A stretch of DNA of 64,000 nucleotides from Nannochloropsis salina CCMP1776 (GCA_004565275.1 SDOX01000007.1:570115-634114), one strand, 5' to 3'; counted from the stretch's first letter, positions 9,311-20,957 are shown. The notes: generated from the sequence alone by a model not told the origin. Numbers and translations: made by a program.

Positions 9311-11436
9311 GGTCGTCGCGGTGTACGTACACAGCGTACGATCTACGTGCCAGGTTCCCGCCTGGTTCTGACGCTGTTTTGCACGCGTGGGCCGCCCGGA
9401 TGGCTACTTCAGAGACCCAAGGCCAACGATAGCCAGGATAGGAGTATAGACGTTTATCTTTCTGTGAGAGAGTTTCAAAATCGTGAGCATGTCGTCGGGT
9501 AAAGGCGGGTTCCTGCTCATAGGACCATGTTCCACATGAGGGGGCCGCATGTACCCCTTTCGAATCAACACATAACGATTGTAAACAACAACTCCCGGAC
9601 AAGAAACCCGATACGCCGAAAACAGAAAGGAAGGAAAGGTGTGGGGTTAGTCAAATCCCTGGGACGACCTTTTTCAGCGTGGAATGAAGACGGGGCTGCA
9701 CAATGGGGCCATGGGCGTGGCATTTGGTATGACGGGTCCTCGCCTAAGCTCGGGGGTTAGGGGGATGGGCCGGCTATTAATGCCATTTCAGGATTGTCGC
9801 AAGTAGACAGAAGCCCCGGTGACACGTTACTGGATACCTGAGAAACATGGACAGAAGTGCCAGGAGCAGATGTGTGCGGGGCGTGGAGTGGCAATTTGAT
9901 CCGGACACGCTTTTGCCCTTTCCCTTCTACATTCTACCTCCCTGCTAAAGTATGATCCTCACTCACCATCGCAGCCCAGGTGTAGGTTGCCAGCCTGATA
10001 CTCTGTTTCGCAAGGTGTTGTTCTAAGGATGCAGGCTAATTTCTATGTTTTAAATGCCAGGGAGTTTGTGGAGCCTGAAGAGTGGCTACGGCTCCTGCTC
10101 CATTCGGTGCTTCCTATAGTAAGCTCTCTCTCGGCGGTTAATTTTGCGTCGACCGCGCTTCACAATAATGCCACACGTGGCTCGTTCAAAAAAATCCAAA
10201 GTATGTCACGCTTTATAATTGTGTTGGGGTATACAAAGCTGCAACAAGCATAGACCAGACGTTCTTAACCGTAGTCCCCCCCAGCGACCCTGGCCGTCAC
10301 GGGTTTGCCCAAGCTTCCATCCATCCTGAACAGGTCATGCACCTTCTGCAGGAAGACTTGGTTTTCTTGGGCGGCAATCAGTTCCTCTTTCTAGCCTGAC
10401 CATCGGCTCTAGCCTCCTCCGCTCTTTGCATCATTCATGCCGTGCGCATGGGGAGGCACGCCGGTGTGATGTCTGTGTCAAAAGGTGCGCGGCATCGAGG
10501 CGGTGCTCCTTCCGTAGTGACGGGTTTTGAGACCTGAAAAGCCTCGGTGGGGGAGGACGAGGAAGGGAACTTGATCATGACCAGGGTAGGTCATCGTATT
10601 CCAAGTGGTGTTTGAGGACATGTTGCGTTGAGCTGCTGAGTCCGGGGCCTGTGCGGGACAAAAGCAGGCGGAAATGGCGCCGAGTGTGGCGGCCTGCATT
10701 TTTCGACTGGGATGGTTCTTGTTAAGCTTCCCTTTTCGTTTTCTTTGTAGAATTGTCAACGACATCGCAGGAAATAAAAAAAGAGGCCTTTTGCGCGTCC
10801 ATTGCGAAACAACCGTGAGCTATGCGACGTAGGGTAGGGCGGAGGACCACAAGCTACCTTCAGTGATCATGTAGCTAAGATCTTACAAAGCAATATGTCT
10901 TCAGGAGCGGAAACACACTCTGAAGTCGTTGGATGGTGTCTCAAAAAATACTTAATTGGGGATGAGAGTTTAAGGTTGGCAGCTCTTCTCTGCAGAATTG
11001 AATGTAAACATGCAAATGTCATGAAGTTAAACAAAAGCTTACATATACGCAGGTATCTCATACGCGACGCTCAAATCTACATTTACGTAATATCGATGGA
11101 TCCGTGCTTTTCCCACATTGCGGTGGGGAGTGTGCTAGTCTCGTAGTACTAGTATATTGATACTCTACACAGAAGAATGCACCACTGAAATCGGCTTGAC
11201 CGCTGGCATCTCATTGGTTTAAGATATAAAGTGGAGTCGGTGCATACATTTATCGCCTCTAAACTCCCAATACACCTGCCTGACATGGCCTGCCAGGTCA
11301 AAATACGTTCCCCGAAAATGGCCGCGCCTGCAGCTCCGTAAGCCGGGGCCGCACAGCTCTGATGCAACATGACCCCTCCTTTGGTCGACGCCTTCACCAA
11401 GACAAAACCCCACATCCTCGTCTCCCACAGGCAGAA
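9311..11436. other. Large divergent intergenic region (ATPase / XPF)
   Basis: This 2.1 kb lies between the start codons of two divergent genes, unusually long for the window. Apart from the coding-like minus-strand exon at 10265-10390, only short frames of poor composition are visible. A TATA-like GATATAAAG occurs at about 11221-11229, some 200 bp before the XPF start. The interval is large enough to hold a small spliced gene. Confidence 0.4.
10265..10390 (-). CDS. Putative terminal exon of an unannotated small gene
   Basis: The minus strand reads 41 codons and then TAA. The translation begins KEELIAAQENQVFLQK and ends VTARVAGGDYG. It has the charge and heptad pattern of a real helix followed by a polar tail, unlike the other frames here. 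It starts directly after a CTAG acceptor-like sequence with an in-frame stop just upstream, so an upstream exon would be needed. A 95-codon minus-strand frame at 10478-10765 contains HRGFSGLK, resembling a mitochondrial presequence, and could contribute, but I could not find a strong donor in phase. I do not recognise the protein. It may still be chance. Confidence 0.3.
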   Translation of the reverse strand, partial: KEELIAAQENQVFLQKVHDLFRMDGSLGKPVTARVAGGDYG

Positions 11437-14400
11437 ATGGCGGCAGATTATCTGGACGCGGCCTTTGAGGATTTAATGGACGAGGACGGGTTGCTTGTGA
11501 TGGCTCGGGGCCTCGGGAAGCAACTGCTCATCGCTCGTTTCCTCCGCCGGCACGCCGAGACCCTTCCAGGAGCCTGTGTGCTCTGCCTACACATGTCCTC
11601 CTTGGCCGATAATCAGCTCCTGACGCGGGCGCTGCTGGCAGAAGGCATGGCTCCGGAGCAGTTGCCTCGAATCATTACCAATGACACTGTTTCGACCGAC
11701 CGACAGGCGCTATACACGCAAGGCGGGGTCTTCCTGGTTACCTCCCGGATTCTCATCGTCGATCTCCTCACAAAGCGACTGGACGTGTCGCGCATCCGCG
11801 GCATGGTGGTCAACCACGCGCATCGTGTCACGGACGTGTCCATCGAGGCCTTCATCATCCGCGTGTACCGGGAGCAGAACAGGACTGGCTTCCTCAAAGC
11901 CTTCTCTGACGAGCCGGAGGCGTTGCTCCAAGGTTTCGGGCGGCTGGAGCGCGTCCTTAAATATTGCTACCTCCGACGTGTCTATCTATGGCCTAGGTAC
12001 CACGTGGCAGTGAAGAATTTTCTGAGCCGGCACGAACCGGAGGTGGTGGAGATGGCCCAGGCCCTGACCCCGGCCATGAAGGCCGTGCAACAAGCCATCC
12101 TGGTCGCCATGGACGGCTGTCTGAAGGAACTCCGACGCACCACCACCGTGGACGCGGCCTCTCTGGAGCTGAAGCTTGAGAACGGGATATTCCGCTCCTT
12201 CCACATGGAATTGCGCCGGCAGCTCGAACCGGAGTGGCACCGGATCAGCCCTCGGACCAAGCAGCTTGTGCAGGACTTGGGCGACCTCCGCCAACTCCTG
12301 GACGCCCTCCTCCGCTACGACGCCGTCACCTTCTACCACTTCATTCTCTCCATCCAAAAGGCGAACGCCTCCCTCCGGTACCCCTCCGATTGGCTCACCT
12401 CGGTGGCTGCGGACAGGCTCTTCCACCACGCCAAGGCCCGCGTCTACCGGCTCCGAGAGCAACGAATCGGAACGGGGGGGGGCGGTCAGGGGGGGCGGGG
12501 GAAAGCGAAGGGGGCCCGGGCGGAGAAGGAGAAGAGGTTGACTTTGGAGATGGTGCTGGAGGAGAACCCGAAGTGGAATTTGTTGCGGCAGGTGTTGGAG
12601 GAGATAGAACGGGAGCACGCGAGCAAGGAGGCGAGGCGGAAACAGGAGGGGCAGGGCAAGCACGCCCATCCTTCCATGCGCGCCCTATCTCCCAGTCCCG
12701 GTGCCGGTGGCAAGAGTCCCGACAGGGAGGAGATCGAGGACAAGTCGAAGCTGCCTTTGCCCGATGAGGCCCTTCCCCCCTCCGGACACCGCACCTCCAT
12801 CCTCTCGAATCGCCGCCTCGATCCCTCCCACGGCATCAGCGCTCCGGAGGCTCCCTCCCCGGGCCTGAAGGTCTTGGTCCTGGTGCGAGACGAGCGGACC
12901 TGCTCCAATCTGTGGACGTACTTGCGGCATGGAGGTCGGCGGCTCCTGGAATGCCGCTTCAAGCATCTCCTCCAGCAGCGGTTCCCGGACACTTCTTCCT
13001 CGTGCGCCGCTTCCATTGGGGCGCCCCTCTCCCCCTCCATTACCCCCGTCTCCTCTTTGTCCGGGCCCTCCCCCCTGTCGTCCTCGTCGGGCTTGGCGGT
13101 GGCCGAGGCGCCCGCGGGGCAAGGGGGAGAGGGCCGAGGGGGCGCGGAGAGTGGGAAGGCCGCCGTGGCACAGGTAGAGAGGGAGCTGCTGGTGGGGGAG
13201 TTACAGCGGATGCTGCAGGAGGAGGAAGCAGAGAGGGCGGAGGAAGCGGTGGCGAGGGAAGGGGTGTTGAAAGGGGGGCGGTGCCGGTCGCGGCAGGAAG
13301 GGGACGGGGAGGCTCCTGAGGGAAAGGGAGAGAGCGACGAGGGGTGGCTGGGCGGGGGAGGAGGTGAGGAGGAGGAAGAGGAAGAGGAAGAGGAAGAGGA
13401 AGAGGGGCGTTCAGACAAAGCTCTTCGTGTTGGAGACAAAGGCACCCGGAAAAAAATGAAAGCCTCGGGCACGGGGGGCGGGGCTGAAGGGAGTGCCAGG
13501 GCGACGCGAGCCAAGGGGGGCGAGAACGGAGGGCCCGGTGGAGGGGGCTCGACGGCCCCGGCGATGAGATTGGAGGAACACACACGCACGGAGCGGCCTC
13601 TGCCTGCCGGCACGGGCAAGTCGCGGCGTCGGTCGAGACCTTGGGGCGGGAAAGGGGAGAGATCCAAGTACGAACGGGCCCGCGAGCTATTCGATCGGAT
13701 GGGAGGTGGGGGAAGCGGGATGGCGACGGCGGGGGAAGGAGCCTTCGAGGAGGGTGATCGATGGCAGCACGTTATCATGATCACCTATTCCCAGGCCTAC
13801 ACCAACATGAAGCTGATTGAGGAAGTGTACCCGGACGCGATCGTCCTCTACGACCCGGACGCCCAGTTCGTGCGGGAGGTGGAGGTCCACCAAGCGCGGC
13901 GCCCGCCCACGGAGACCTTGCGCGTGTACTTCATGGTTTACGAGGAGTCGGTGGAAGAGCAACGGTACCTGTCCGCCCTGACGCGGGAGAAGGAATCCTT
14001 CGAGCGCTTGCTTGTGGAGAAGAAGCACATGGTCATGCCCGCCTCCCTGTACGCCGAGGCCTCGCCCACCCCTGGGTCCTACATCGACAAGCTGGTGGCA
14101 GACAGCCGGGCCTTGACCCGGGGCCAGCCCGTCCGCCCGGCCTGCGCCCGCGTGGTGGTGGACGTGCGGGAGTTCCGCTCCAGCCTGCCCAACCTCTTGC
14201 ACGCCGGGGGGCTCGACGTCGTCCCCCTCACGTTGGCCGTGGGCGATTTCGTGCTGACCCCCGAGGTGGTGATCGAGCGCAAGTCTGTGGCCGACCTGTT
14301 CGGCTCCTTTGGGAGCGGGCGGTTGTACACGCAGGTGGAGAGCATGCTGCGCTTCTACAAGGCGGCCACCTTGCTGATCGAGTTCCAGGACGACAAGGCC

Positions 14401-15203
14401 TTCTCGCTGCAGGCCCCGGGGGACATCACGGACGACATCCAGGTGACCAACATCGTCTCCAAGCTCGTCCTCCTCACCTTGCATTTTCCGGCCCTGAGGA
14501 TCTTGTGGTCGCGGAACTCCCACCAAACGGTGCTTCTCTTCAAGGTGAGCATGGTCGTGCCTGGTGGGAGGCGCGGGAGCTAGAGAAAACCCACCCGCCC
14601 TCCTCCCCCCAAAATGAAGGCGGCGAAAGGCGCCCGGCATACTCATGCATCGCTTTGAAACCCCTGACTTGCCACAAATGCCCAGGCGTTGAAGGCGGGA
14701 AACGCCCCTGTGGACGTGCAGAAGGCCCTGGTAAGCAAGCAACCTGCGGTCCCAGCTCTCTGAAAACCTTTTAACGTGGAGGGGTCTTTGTGGTCGCGCT
14801 GAGAGGATGCTCTTTTCGCACCCCACGGCCGCCCTTCTGCCCACCCTCATCTCTGACGAGCAACTACCATACCCGACACACTTCTTCTCTTTCTCCGCAG
14901 ACTGCTGGCGGCGGCACGGGAGAGGAAGATAGCGAGGCGGGACGGCACTTGACCGCCCAAGACCTGCTTTTGAAGCTTCCCGGTGTGACGGTCAGCAACT
15001 TCCGAAGCATCATGAAACGTGTGGACAACCTCGCCGCCCTCTCCCGGATGAGTGTCGCTGAGTTGCACCCTATCTTGGAGAGTGAGGCGGCCGCTAAGAA
15101 GTTGCATGACTTCCTCCACCATAACCCGAACAGGCAGAGGCAGGGAGGGGTAAAATGGAGAAAGAGAGGGGGGAAACAAGGGACGGGGGGGGGGAGGCGG
15201 TAG
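11437..15203 (+). CDS. XPF: DNA repair structure-specific endonuclease XPF (ERCC4/Rad1)
   Basis: Proposed exons are 11437-14544, 14686-14730 and 14901-15203 (1151 residues). XPF with ERCC1 cuts 5' of bulky lesions in nucleotide excision repair and acts in crosslink repair. The N-terminal helicase-like region is recognisable (EDGLLVMARGLGK near residue 20, then LDVSRIRGMVVNHAHR). The ERCC4 nuclease carries the metal-binding GDF..IERK signature (Asp937, Glu947-Arg-Lys949). Exon 3 encodes the tandem helix-hairpin-helix (LLLKLPGVTVSNFRSIM) used to bind ERCC1. Exon 2 is only 45 nt and restores the conserved ALKAGNAPVDVQKAL. The protein is longer than human XPF because of low-complexity Glu/Gly/Ser-rich inserts around residues 340-760. 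The open frame extends to an ATG at 11362, but residue 1 here matches the usual family start. Confidence 0.93.
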
Positions 15204-15494
15204 AGACAGCCGCGTGCACTGGTCGTCGAGGGGGGGTCAGAGAAAAAATAAAGCTAGCCCCCTCATCGGTATATCAACCGTGTATACAAGCGATCCATAC
15301 CATAAAAATGTACAAATATGTCAAACGCAACCGTTTCCATCACTGTAGGTTGTATGACTGCCTTTACGATGACTTCCAAGCACCATATTTCGTTCCTTCT
15401 CAAAGAATCTTCTTCCCCTTCCCCTCCTTTCCTCCATCCTTTCACCCACGACCACCATCTCTTGCTTGAACCGATATCCAAACCCTCCCGTCGA

Positions 15495-16933
15495 TTATCT
15501 CGCCGAGTAAATCCGCCCCCCACCCTCGCCGGCCTCCACAGAGGAGCGAGTGTGCTTCAGCAAGAAATCCTCCAGTGTCTTCTTTCCTGGGACCAGGGGC
15601 AGCATGTACGGCTCCATCTCCTCGAACCGCCATTTTTTCCTGACAGTGAACAGTCTTTTCAACCTGGCCGCGGGGTCCAAGGGCATGGTCACCCCGGGGA
15701 GGTACCTCAGGCAAGCCTCCCCTCCTATCTCCTCTTTCAAGGCGATTCCCCGCAAAACTTCCGGATCGGGTCGATGTAGACCGGGCAACCGCGCCTCCCA
15801 TTCCAAGAAAAAAGCCTCCCTGGTCCACACTGCCCCTTGCGGTCGACACATCCCTTGCTGGAAAATCTGGTGGGCCTTGAAAGCAGCAACTTTCCCCATA
15901 TTCAACGTCCAACGACGGCCCCTCGACTGCTCCAATGCCGCCTCGGTGATTCCCTCTTCCAAGGGCCCGTGTGCCAAGGCTGACGGTCCCACACGCTCTA
16001 CTGACGTCGATTGCTGACTATCCTGCTCTAGAAGCGAGTGGGGATCTCCATACGCCTTGAGACAGTGCTGAACCAACACTGTCTCCACGTCCGGCTGATA
16101 GTTTCCGCAGTGGGGGGGGGAAGGATGGGGTCACACACCGGTGTCAGTATCTTAGGTGGAGAAAATTTTCGTTGAAAAGCGACACAATGACACACACGGG
16201 GTTAGGCACGTACCAGCAAAGCCACGCAGTCCTCCTCGGCGACGCCCTCCAAGCTCTTCCCTCGGGCCATCAATTCTGTCAAAAGACGATCAAGTATCGG
16301 AGAAACTTCCTTCTCCTCGCTTACAGCCCGCCAACGCTTCCCCGCACCGTCCACCTGCAAGGCATTCATCTGCCGTAGCAAGGCCAAGACCTCGGCTCGA
16401 CTGCCTTGCACCCGCGTTTCCAGCTCGTCCAGAGACCAGACCCTCCCCTCCCCTAGCAACTGCCGCAAGAGCTGCTGCTTCGGCTTGGACCTCTTCAGTT
16501 CGTAATGAAAGGAGACATTGCCCGCAGCAGTCCCTATGTCTCCCCCCTCTTCGATGGGAGGGAACAACAGGAGCAAGTTGGACGTTTCTACGCGGCACAT
16601 CTCGAAGGTCGCCGTCTCTGTAACCAGGGCTGCGGGGTGCTCCAGGCCATCGCCCACCACCCGCAGATTTGCGCCTTGACCAAGAGCGTCTAAGACCTCT
16701 TGAGTGGCCTCCATTAACCGTAATTCTGCCGTTTCGAATCCTTTCGCCAAGCCCAAAGGAAATGTGGCCATGCCTGCGTGACTGGCGCCTTCTTTGTTCC
16801 CGACCGGATCACCTGCATTTGCCGGGCCAGGGCCCAAGGACGTTCGACCAGCGGCAACATCCTCCACAAGGCGACGCCGTTTTCCATGGCGGGGCAAAGG
16901 CGTGACAGATGCGCTCACGTCAGGTGGTGCCAT
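15495..16933 (-). CDS. DSCC1: Sister-chromatid cohesion protein DCC1 (CTF18-RFC subunit)
   Basis: Exons on the minus strand are 16933-16214 and 16094-15495, joined in phase by a 119-nt GT-AG intron, giving 439 residues. DCC1 with CTF8 and CTF18 forms the alternative clamp loader that supports cohesion and engages leading-strand polymerase epsilon. The N-terminal half contains TSNLLLLFPP, typical of the DCC1 beta-barrel region. The C-terminal winged-helix part contains LFTVRKKWRFEEMEPYM, matching the family's conserved LFsLReKWt..di.PYi region. A basic KRRR near residue 18 may be a nuclear signal. It converges on XPF (291 bp between stops) and lies 290 bp downstream of the CSK-like gene on the same strand. 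Length is close to the human protein (393). Confidence 0.88.
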
Positions 16934-17223
16934 GTTGGCTGAGGACGAATAGTTGCTGTTGGCCGGGCGGGCTCGCCAACGGGACAGGAAGTTCTTTGAG
17001 CGAGACCTGTGCGATGCGCGGCAGAAATGTTTTCGACGTTACAAAACAGACAGGCAAGCGTTTGATGGTGGGAGATGCTGACAACAAAATGGACACGCAT
17101 AGCATTGTCCAAAGAAATAAGAAGATAAAAGCGGGCAAACTAGCAGGAAAAGAAGGGTCGCAGCACCTCTGGTTGCCCTTACTCACGAGCTTTATCGGTC
17201 AAATCGATCTGCAGTCAATGGAT

Positions 17224-18660
17224 TCATGCTTTATCAGCTTTGCAATCTATGTACAGACATGCCTGGCAACCTCCCAAATCGCTAGAACCTCGAATTTCCA
17301 GCCGGGCCCCTATCCTTTCCACTTCCTTGCGAATCTCGCCGTAGACAGAGGGCCGTGCTGCTCCCGGCGCCCGGGGCCCATTGTCTTGGACGATGAACAC
17401 CACGGAGGATACCGACCGTGGACTAGCCTCCAGAAACCTCACTTCAAGCGTCACCGTAGGTTTCTCGTTTTCCAAGGCGTGCGCCATGGCTGACTCGACC
17501 AGGCCGCCAACCGCTTCCTGCAGGCGGGCCATATCCACCACCGGCACACGCACTGGGAGGGTCTCTCCCATCAAAAAACCGAAATTGATACCGTCGCGGC
17601 TGCTTACCAACTGCGCTGCACTCACAATAGGAGCAAGAATTTCACGCAGTTCGAAATGTCTGGGTTCAGGGTCTACCATTCGGCCATCCCTCTTCACCAG
17701 TCCTCCTCCTCGTCCCTCCCCACCATTCACCTCCTCCCCTTCCTCCTCCCCTTTCTCCGCCCCTTCCTCCGCCATCAGGGGGGGTAGAACTCCCTTCTGC
17801 CGGCACACCACTGCCTCTGCTGTTTCATGCCCTTCTGGATACGCCATCAGTATATCCATCAACCGGTCACTTTGTATCAGCACGTTCTTTGCCAGCTCCA
17901 AGCTCAGACCCTCGGGGTCGCGCTCGAGACGGCGCATCAACAACTTGCTAAAAGTGCGCAATGCCCCCAATGGCGTTCGAACCGCCCGCAAAAACCAATC
18001 CAACCTGGCGTTGCCAGGATCTTTGTCGAGATCTGGGCGGGAGCCTAGCTTTAAGGAAGCTATCAGGCACTTGATGCAAGCGTCCAGGAGTCGATATTGA
18101 GCCGGCGGCTGCTTGCTCTCAGGCATGAAGGTCAGAACCAGCCAGACTCCACCTTCGGCCTCGAGTTGCTCCTCCTCCTGGAGAGGGAGGAGAAGTGTGG
18201 AGGGTATGGGATCCATCGTCCGCACGCGCTCGCAGGACTCGGTGATTGTAACATTGAAATCCTCCCGGCACCGGCCTCGGCTCAAGAGGGCACCGAATTC
18301 CACTTCATTTATCAGCACCTCGAAACCTGGGCTTGAAATAGAATGATTGGGCTCAGGAATGTAGAGGCGACAACTGGTCAATTCTGGAAAAAGTGATTTC
18401 ATGAGACTTGAGTAGGCTCTGATTAGGTCTGGTATAGCGTCGGCTTTGGCAGCCTTCAATTTAGTTTCAAAGGGCTTTCGACTATCTTTAGACAGGAAAA
18501 AAGCATTCCGAGTCGGAGGTTGTATGACGGTGGTGAACGCACCACATGCTTGATAACGCGAGGGTGCGTTCAAGGGAAACCATGCATCCACGCCCCGTCT
18601 TGTTATAAATATGGTACCGAGCATTGCCCCAGCGCTTGCGAGCTTTTTCGCACCTTGCAT
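17224..18660 (-). CDS. Chloroplast-sensor-kinase-like protein (CSK), non-canonical H-box
   Basis: A 478-residue protein from the first true ATG; the open frame continues upstream without ATG. The N-terminus (MQGAKKLASAG..TRRGVDAWFPLN) resembles a signal peptide cut before an aromatic residue plus a transit peptide. A GAF-like domain spans about 70-185. A dimerisation helix pair follows, with RAVRTPLGALRTFSKLL, closely resembling chloroplast sensor kinase and cyanobacterial Hik2. At the position of the phosphoacceptor His in the usual HELRTPL there is Arg225. The ATPase part retains a G1-like VQDNGP, but the Asn box is degenerate, and a Glu/Gly-rich linker (~310-330) separates it. CSK links plastoquinone redox state to plastid gene expression in plants. 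A pseudokinase or a non-His acceptor is possible. Plastid location is inferred. Confidence 0.72.
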   Translation of the reverse strand: MQGAKKLASAGAMLGTIFITRRGVDAWFPLNAPSRYQACGAFTTVIQPPTRNAFFLSKDSRKPFETKLKAAKADAIPDLIRAYSSLMKSLFPELTSCRLYIPEPNHSISSPGFEVLINEVEFGALLSRGRCREDFNVTITESCERVRTMDPIPSTLLLPLQEEEQLEAEGGVWLVLTFMPESKQPPAQYRLLDACIKCLIASLKLGSRPDLDKDPGNARLDWFLRAVRTPLGALRTFSKLLMRRLERDPEGLSLELAKNVLIQSDRLMDILMAYPEGHETAEAVVCRQKGVLPPLMAEEGAEKGEEEGEEVNGGEGRGGGLVKRDGRMVDPEPRHFELREILAPIVSAAQLVSSRDGINFGFLMGETLPVRVPVVDMARLQEAVGGLVESAMAHALENEKPTVTLEVRFLEASPRSVSSVVFIVQDNGPRAPGAARPSVYGEIRKEVERIGARLEIRGSSDLGGCQACLYIDCKADKA

Positions 18661-19359
18661 GGCATGCGAAACCCACACAAGGTACCTTTCCGCGTTTCGA
18701 AGCCAATCCAATCCCTATAGTGTTCTGGAGAAAAGATGAGAAATTACTCGCCGGGTCGCCCTATCTTTAAGTGTTTCCCCACCTACCTTGATTTGGAGTA
18801 ACGGGGATGGGGGAGGTTACTGTCTATCCGCTCAAATTCAAACAGAAAATGATTATTAACTCAACGCTCCAGGCTGTCCGCGATCATATAGAGCAGCACA
18901 CACTAAGTTTTCATTTTAAATTTATTCGTGTGTTCGCTCGCTCATGGTGGCTGGCATATGATGTCGATCGAAAGACTTGCAAAGAACCTCATCACCGTGC
19001 AAGTCACCTTCCCTGCCTTCTGCTCTCCGTCACCTCTGCCGCAAGACGCGCGCAAATACTATCAGGCCTCACTTCCTCTTCACTCTACCCGAGACTAGCA
19101 TTCTCGCCACCTCATCGAGCTTTCGTAGCGAGGGCATTCGCAGCGAACACCTTCGTAAACCACTGTCGCGCCATGCACCTTTACCAAAAACATGCATGAG
19201 CAACAAATCATCTCAATCCTTGCCTAAACGCTACAACATCGAACAGACAATTCCTCCTGATTTGCTGTCCAACACTATTTTTCAGTTCCATTCCTTCAAT
19301 CTCTTGTACTCCCCTCCGCGTAAACCGCGCGAGTGCGTGCGACTGCCTCTCTCCCTGTC
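18661..19359. other. Intergenic region between CSK-like and bHLH genes
   Basis: About 0.7 kb holding the CSK-like promoter and the bHLH 3' end. Short open frames on the plus strand have non-coding composition. No RNA gene or repeat recognised. Confidence 0.4.
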
Positions 19360-20957
19360 CTATGCGCACGGTGCATGCGTGGGCGCCTCATCCGCTCCTT
19401 CAAAACCTGCGGTACTCGATTGGCCTGTAAGACTACCGTCGCCACCTGCAAACGACCCTGGATTGCCGGGCACGACCGCAGACATGTCTCCATCGTTATG
19501 GGAAGGCATCAAGAACGGCATGGCAGCGAACGGGAAGGCGTTGCCACCGGGCAGCACCTGATGATCCAACATCATACCTTTCATGTGCGCGATAGCGGCC
19601 TGGCGTTCTGTGTGCTCTGAGTGCCCTCCGGATGGCATCCACAGCGGTACCCTCACCCATGTCACCGGCGGGCCCCCCTTGTTCCCAGGTGCGTCCCAGG
19701 CATGATTGAGCGTCTTCGAAGCGAGCGCGCAATCCGTCTGAGAAGAGACTGTGGGCATTACGCAATTCTCTCCTTCCCGCCCGGACAAGGCTCCCGACGG
19801 GGAGTGGCATGCCTGGCGTTCCTCGTGTCCCGACCACTCCTTGTCCACCCCCTCTTCCTCCTTGACCGGCCCACACTTCTGCTCCATCTGCGCGCGAAGA
19901 CGCTCCACTTCTGTGTGCTCGGCCTTCAGTTCGGCCTGTAAACGTTTGATCAGCTTCACCGCCCTGGAAAGCACATCAACGCGGAAGTTTCCCTTGTCCG
20001 CGTTCCCGGCTTGGACCTGCTGCAGTTTCTTTTGCTGCTGCTGCTCCAAGGGCGTTTGATCTTCCGCCTCTACTTCTGCCAGGGCTTCCATCAGCTCGTT
20101 GAACTTGTCGTTCACTTCCAACCGACGCATCTTTTCCCGGGTCTTCTTACGCTCCATGCGTTGAGCCACTGCTTGGGTGCGGGACGTGGTAGCCTGGCCG
20201 GCCGAAGCCGTCATCGACGCGTCTCCCGTGCTCGAGGAGCTGTCAAATTGGTCATGCTCCATATCGTCTCGGAATGTGGACGAAGAGGGGGTGGGGGAGG
20301 TGACGTGTGAGTGCGAATCGGGCCCTGTGGGGTACGAACGGCATTCCTCCTCCACCGCACTCGACATACGCTGCCTGGAAGTGGTGCGGATACTCCTGCC
20401 ACCCATCCTGCGGGTCAGGTTACCGTTGTCCTCATTGCTGCTGCTGTTGAGGATAATAGGCAGGGACGAGGGGGCGGGGGCGGGGACCAAGACGGGGCCG
20501 CAGGTTTGAGAGGGATACGAGTTCACTTGGAGGGCTTCAGTCATACGCCTGTCACAGTGAAAGGAAGAGGAAAATGCGTCAGAATTGCCAAGGTTTAAAG
20601 TCTTGGTAGGTGAGAATATATATGCAAGGGTGTCACTGTGGTGCCCATCTTGTATTCCTTACCGCTTATTGCCAGACGAGCAGTTCGGCACCGACCTGAA
20701 GGAACGAGGGGAGAAGAGTCGAATGAACAATCTTTCTGAAACATGGGAGGAATTGGAAGGTGTAACAACCTGGATTCGACCAGACTAACTTACAAGACGT
20801 GGGACGACACATGCGGCGGCGGGAGAACCCCTCCACTGTGCGCCAAGTGGACATGGTCCTGGTGGTCGTTCTCCAGGAAGCAAAAGGGCTCTCCCCCCCA
20901 GTCCAGGTCCTCCAAAGGCTGCCCTAAGAGCTGCGCTAGCTCTTCAATGTCAGACAT
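19360..20957 (-). CDS. bHLH transcription factor (three exons)
   Basis: Proposed minus-strand exons are 20957-20794, 20695-20663 (33 nt) and 20548-19360, giving 461 residues. Exon 1 begins MSDIEELAQLLGQ, an acidic amphipathic start typical of an activation segment, and ends at a GTAAGT donor. The bHLH lies at about residues 197-272: basic region/helix 1 ERKKTREKMRR followed by LEVNDKFNELMEAL, a long Gln-rich loop, then helix 2 VDVLSRAVKLIKRL. The Glu and Arg residues needed for E-box binding appear present. Flanks are Ser/Pro-rich and probably disordered. The middle exon can be included or skipped without changing frame. A TATA-like element lies ~60 bp upstream of the ATG. Target genes are unknown. 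Confidence 0.82.

Noticed and set aside
12486-13784. 432-codon Ser/Pro-rich minus-strand frame in XPF
   Set aside because: Complement of the Glu/Gly-rich low-complexity linker of XPF.
13687-14850. 387-codon minus-strand frame across the XPF nuclease domain
   Set aside because: Antisense of the ERCC4 nuclease exon and its intron; no independent evidence.
16730-16750. TTTCGAATCC-like tRNA T-loop sequence
   Set aside because: It lies within the DCC1 coding exon and no acceptor or anticodon stem can be drawn.
18977-19561. 194-codon plus-strand frame downstream of the bHLH gene
   Set aside because: Low-quality composition, overlaps the bHLH 3' coding end in antisense, no domain.
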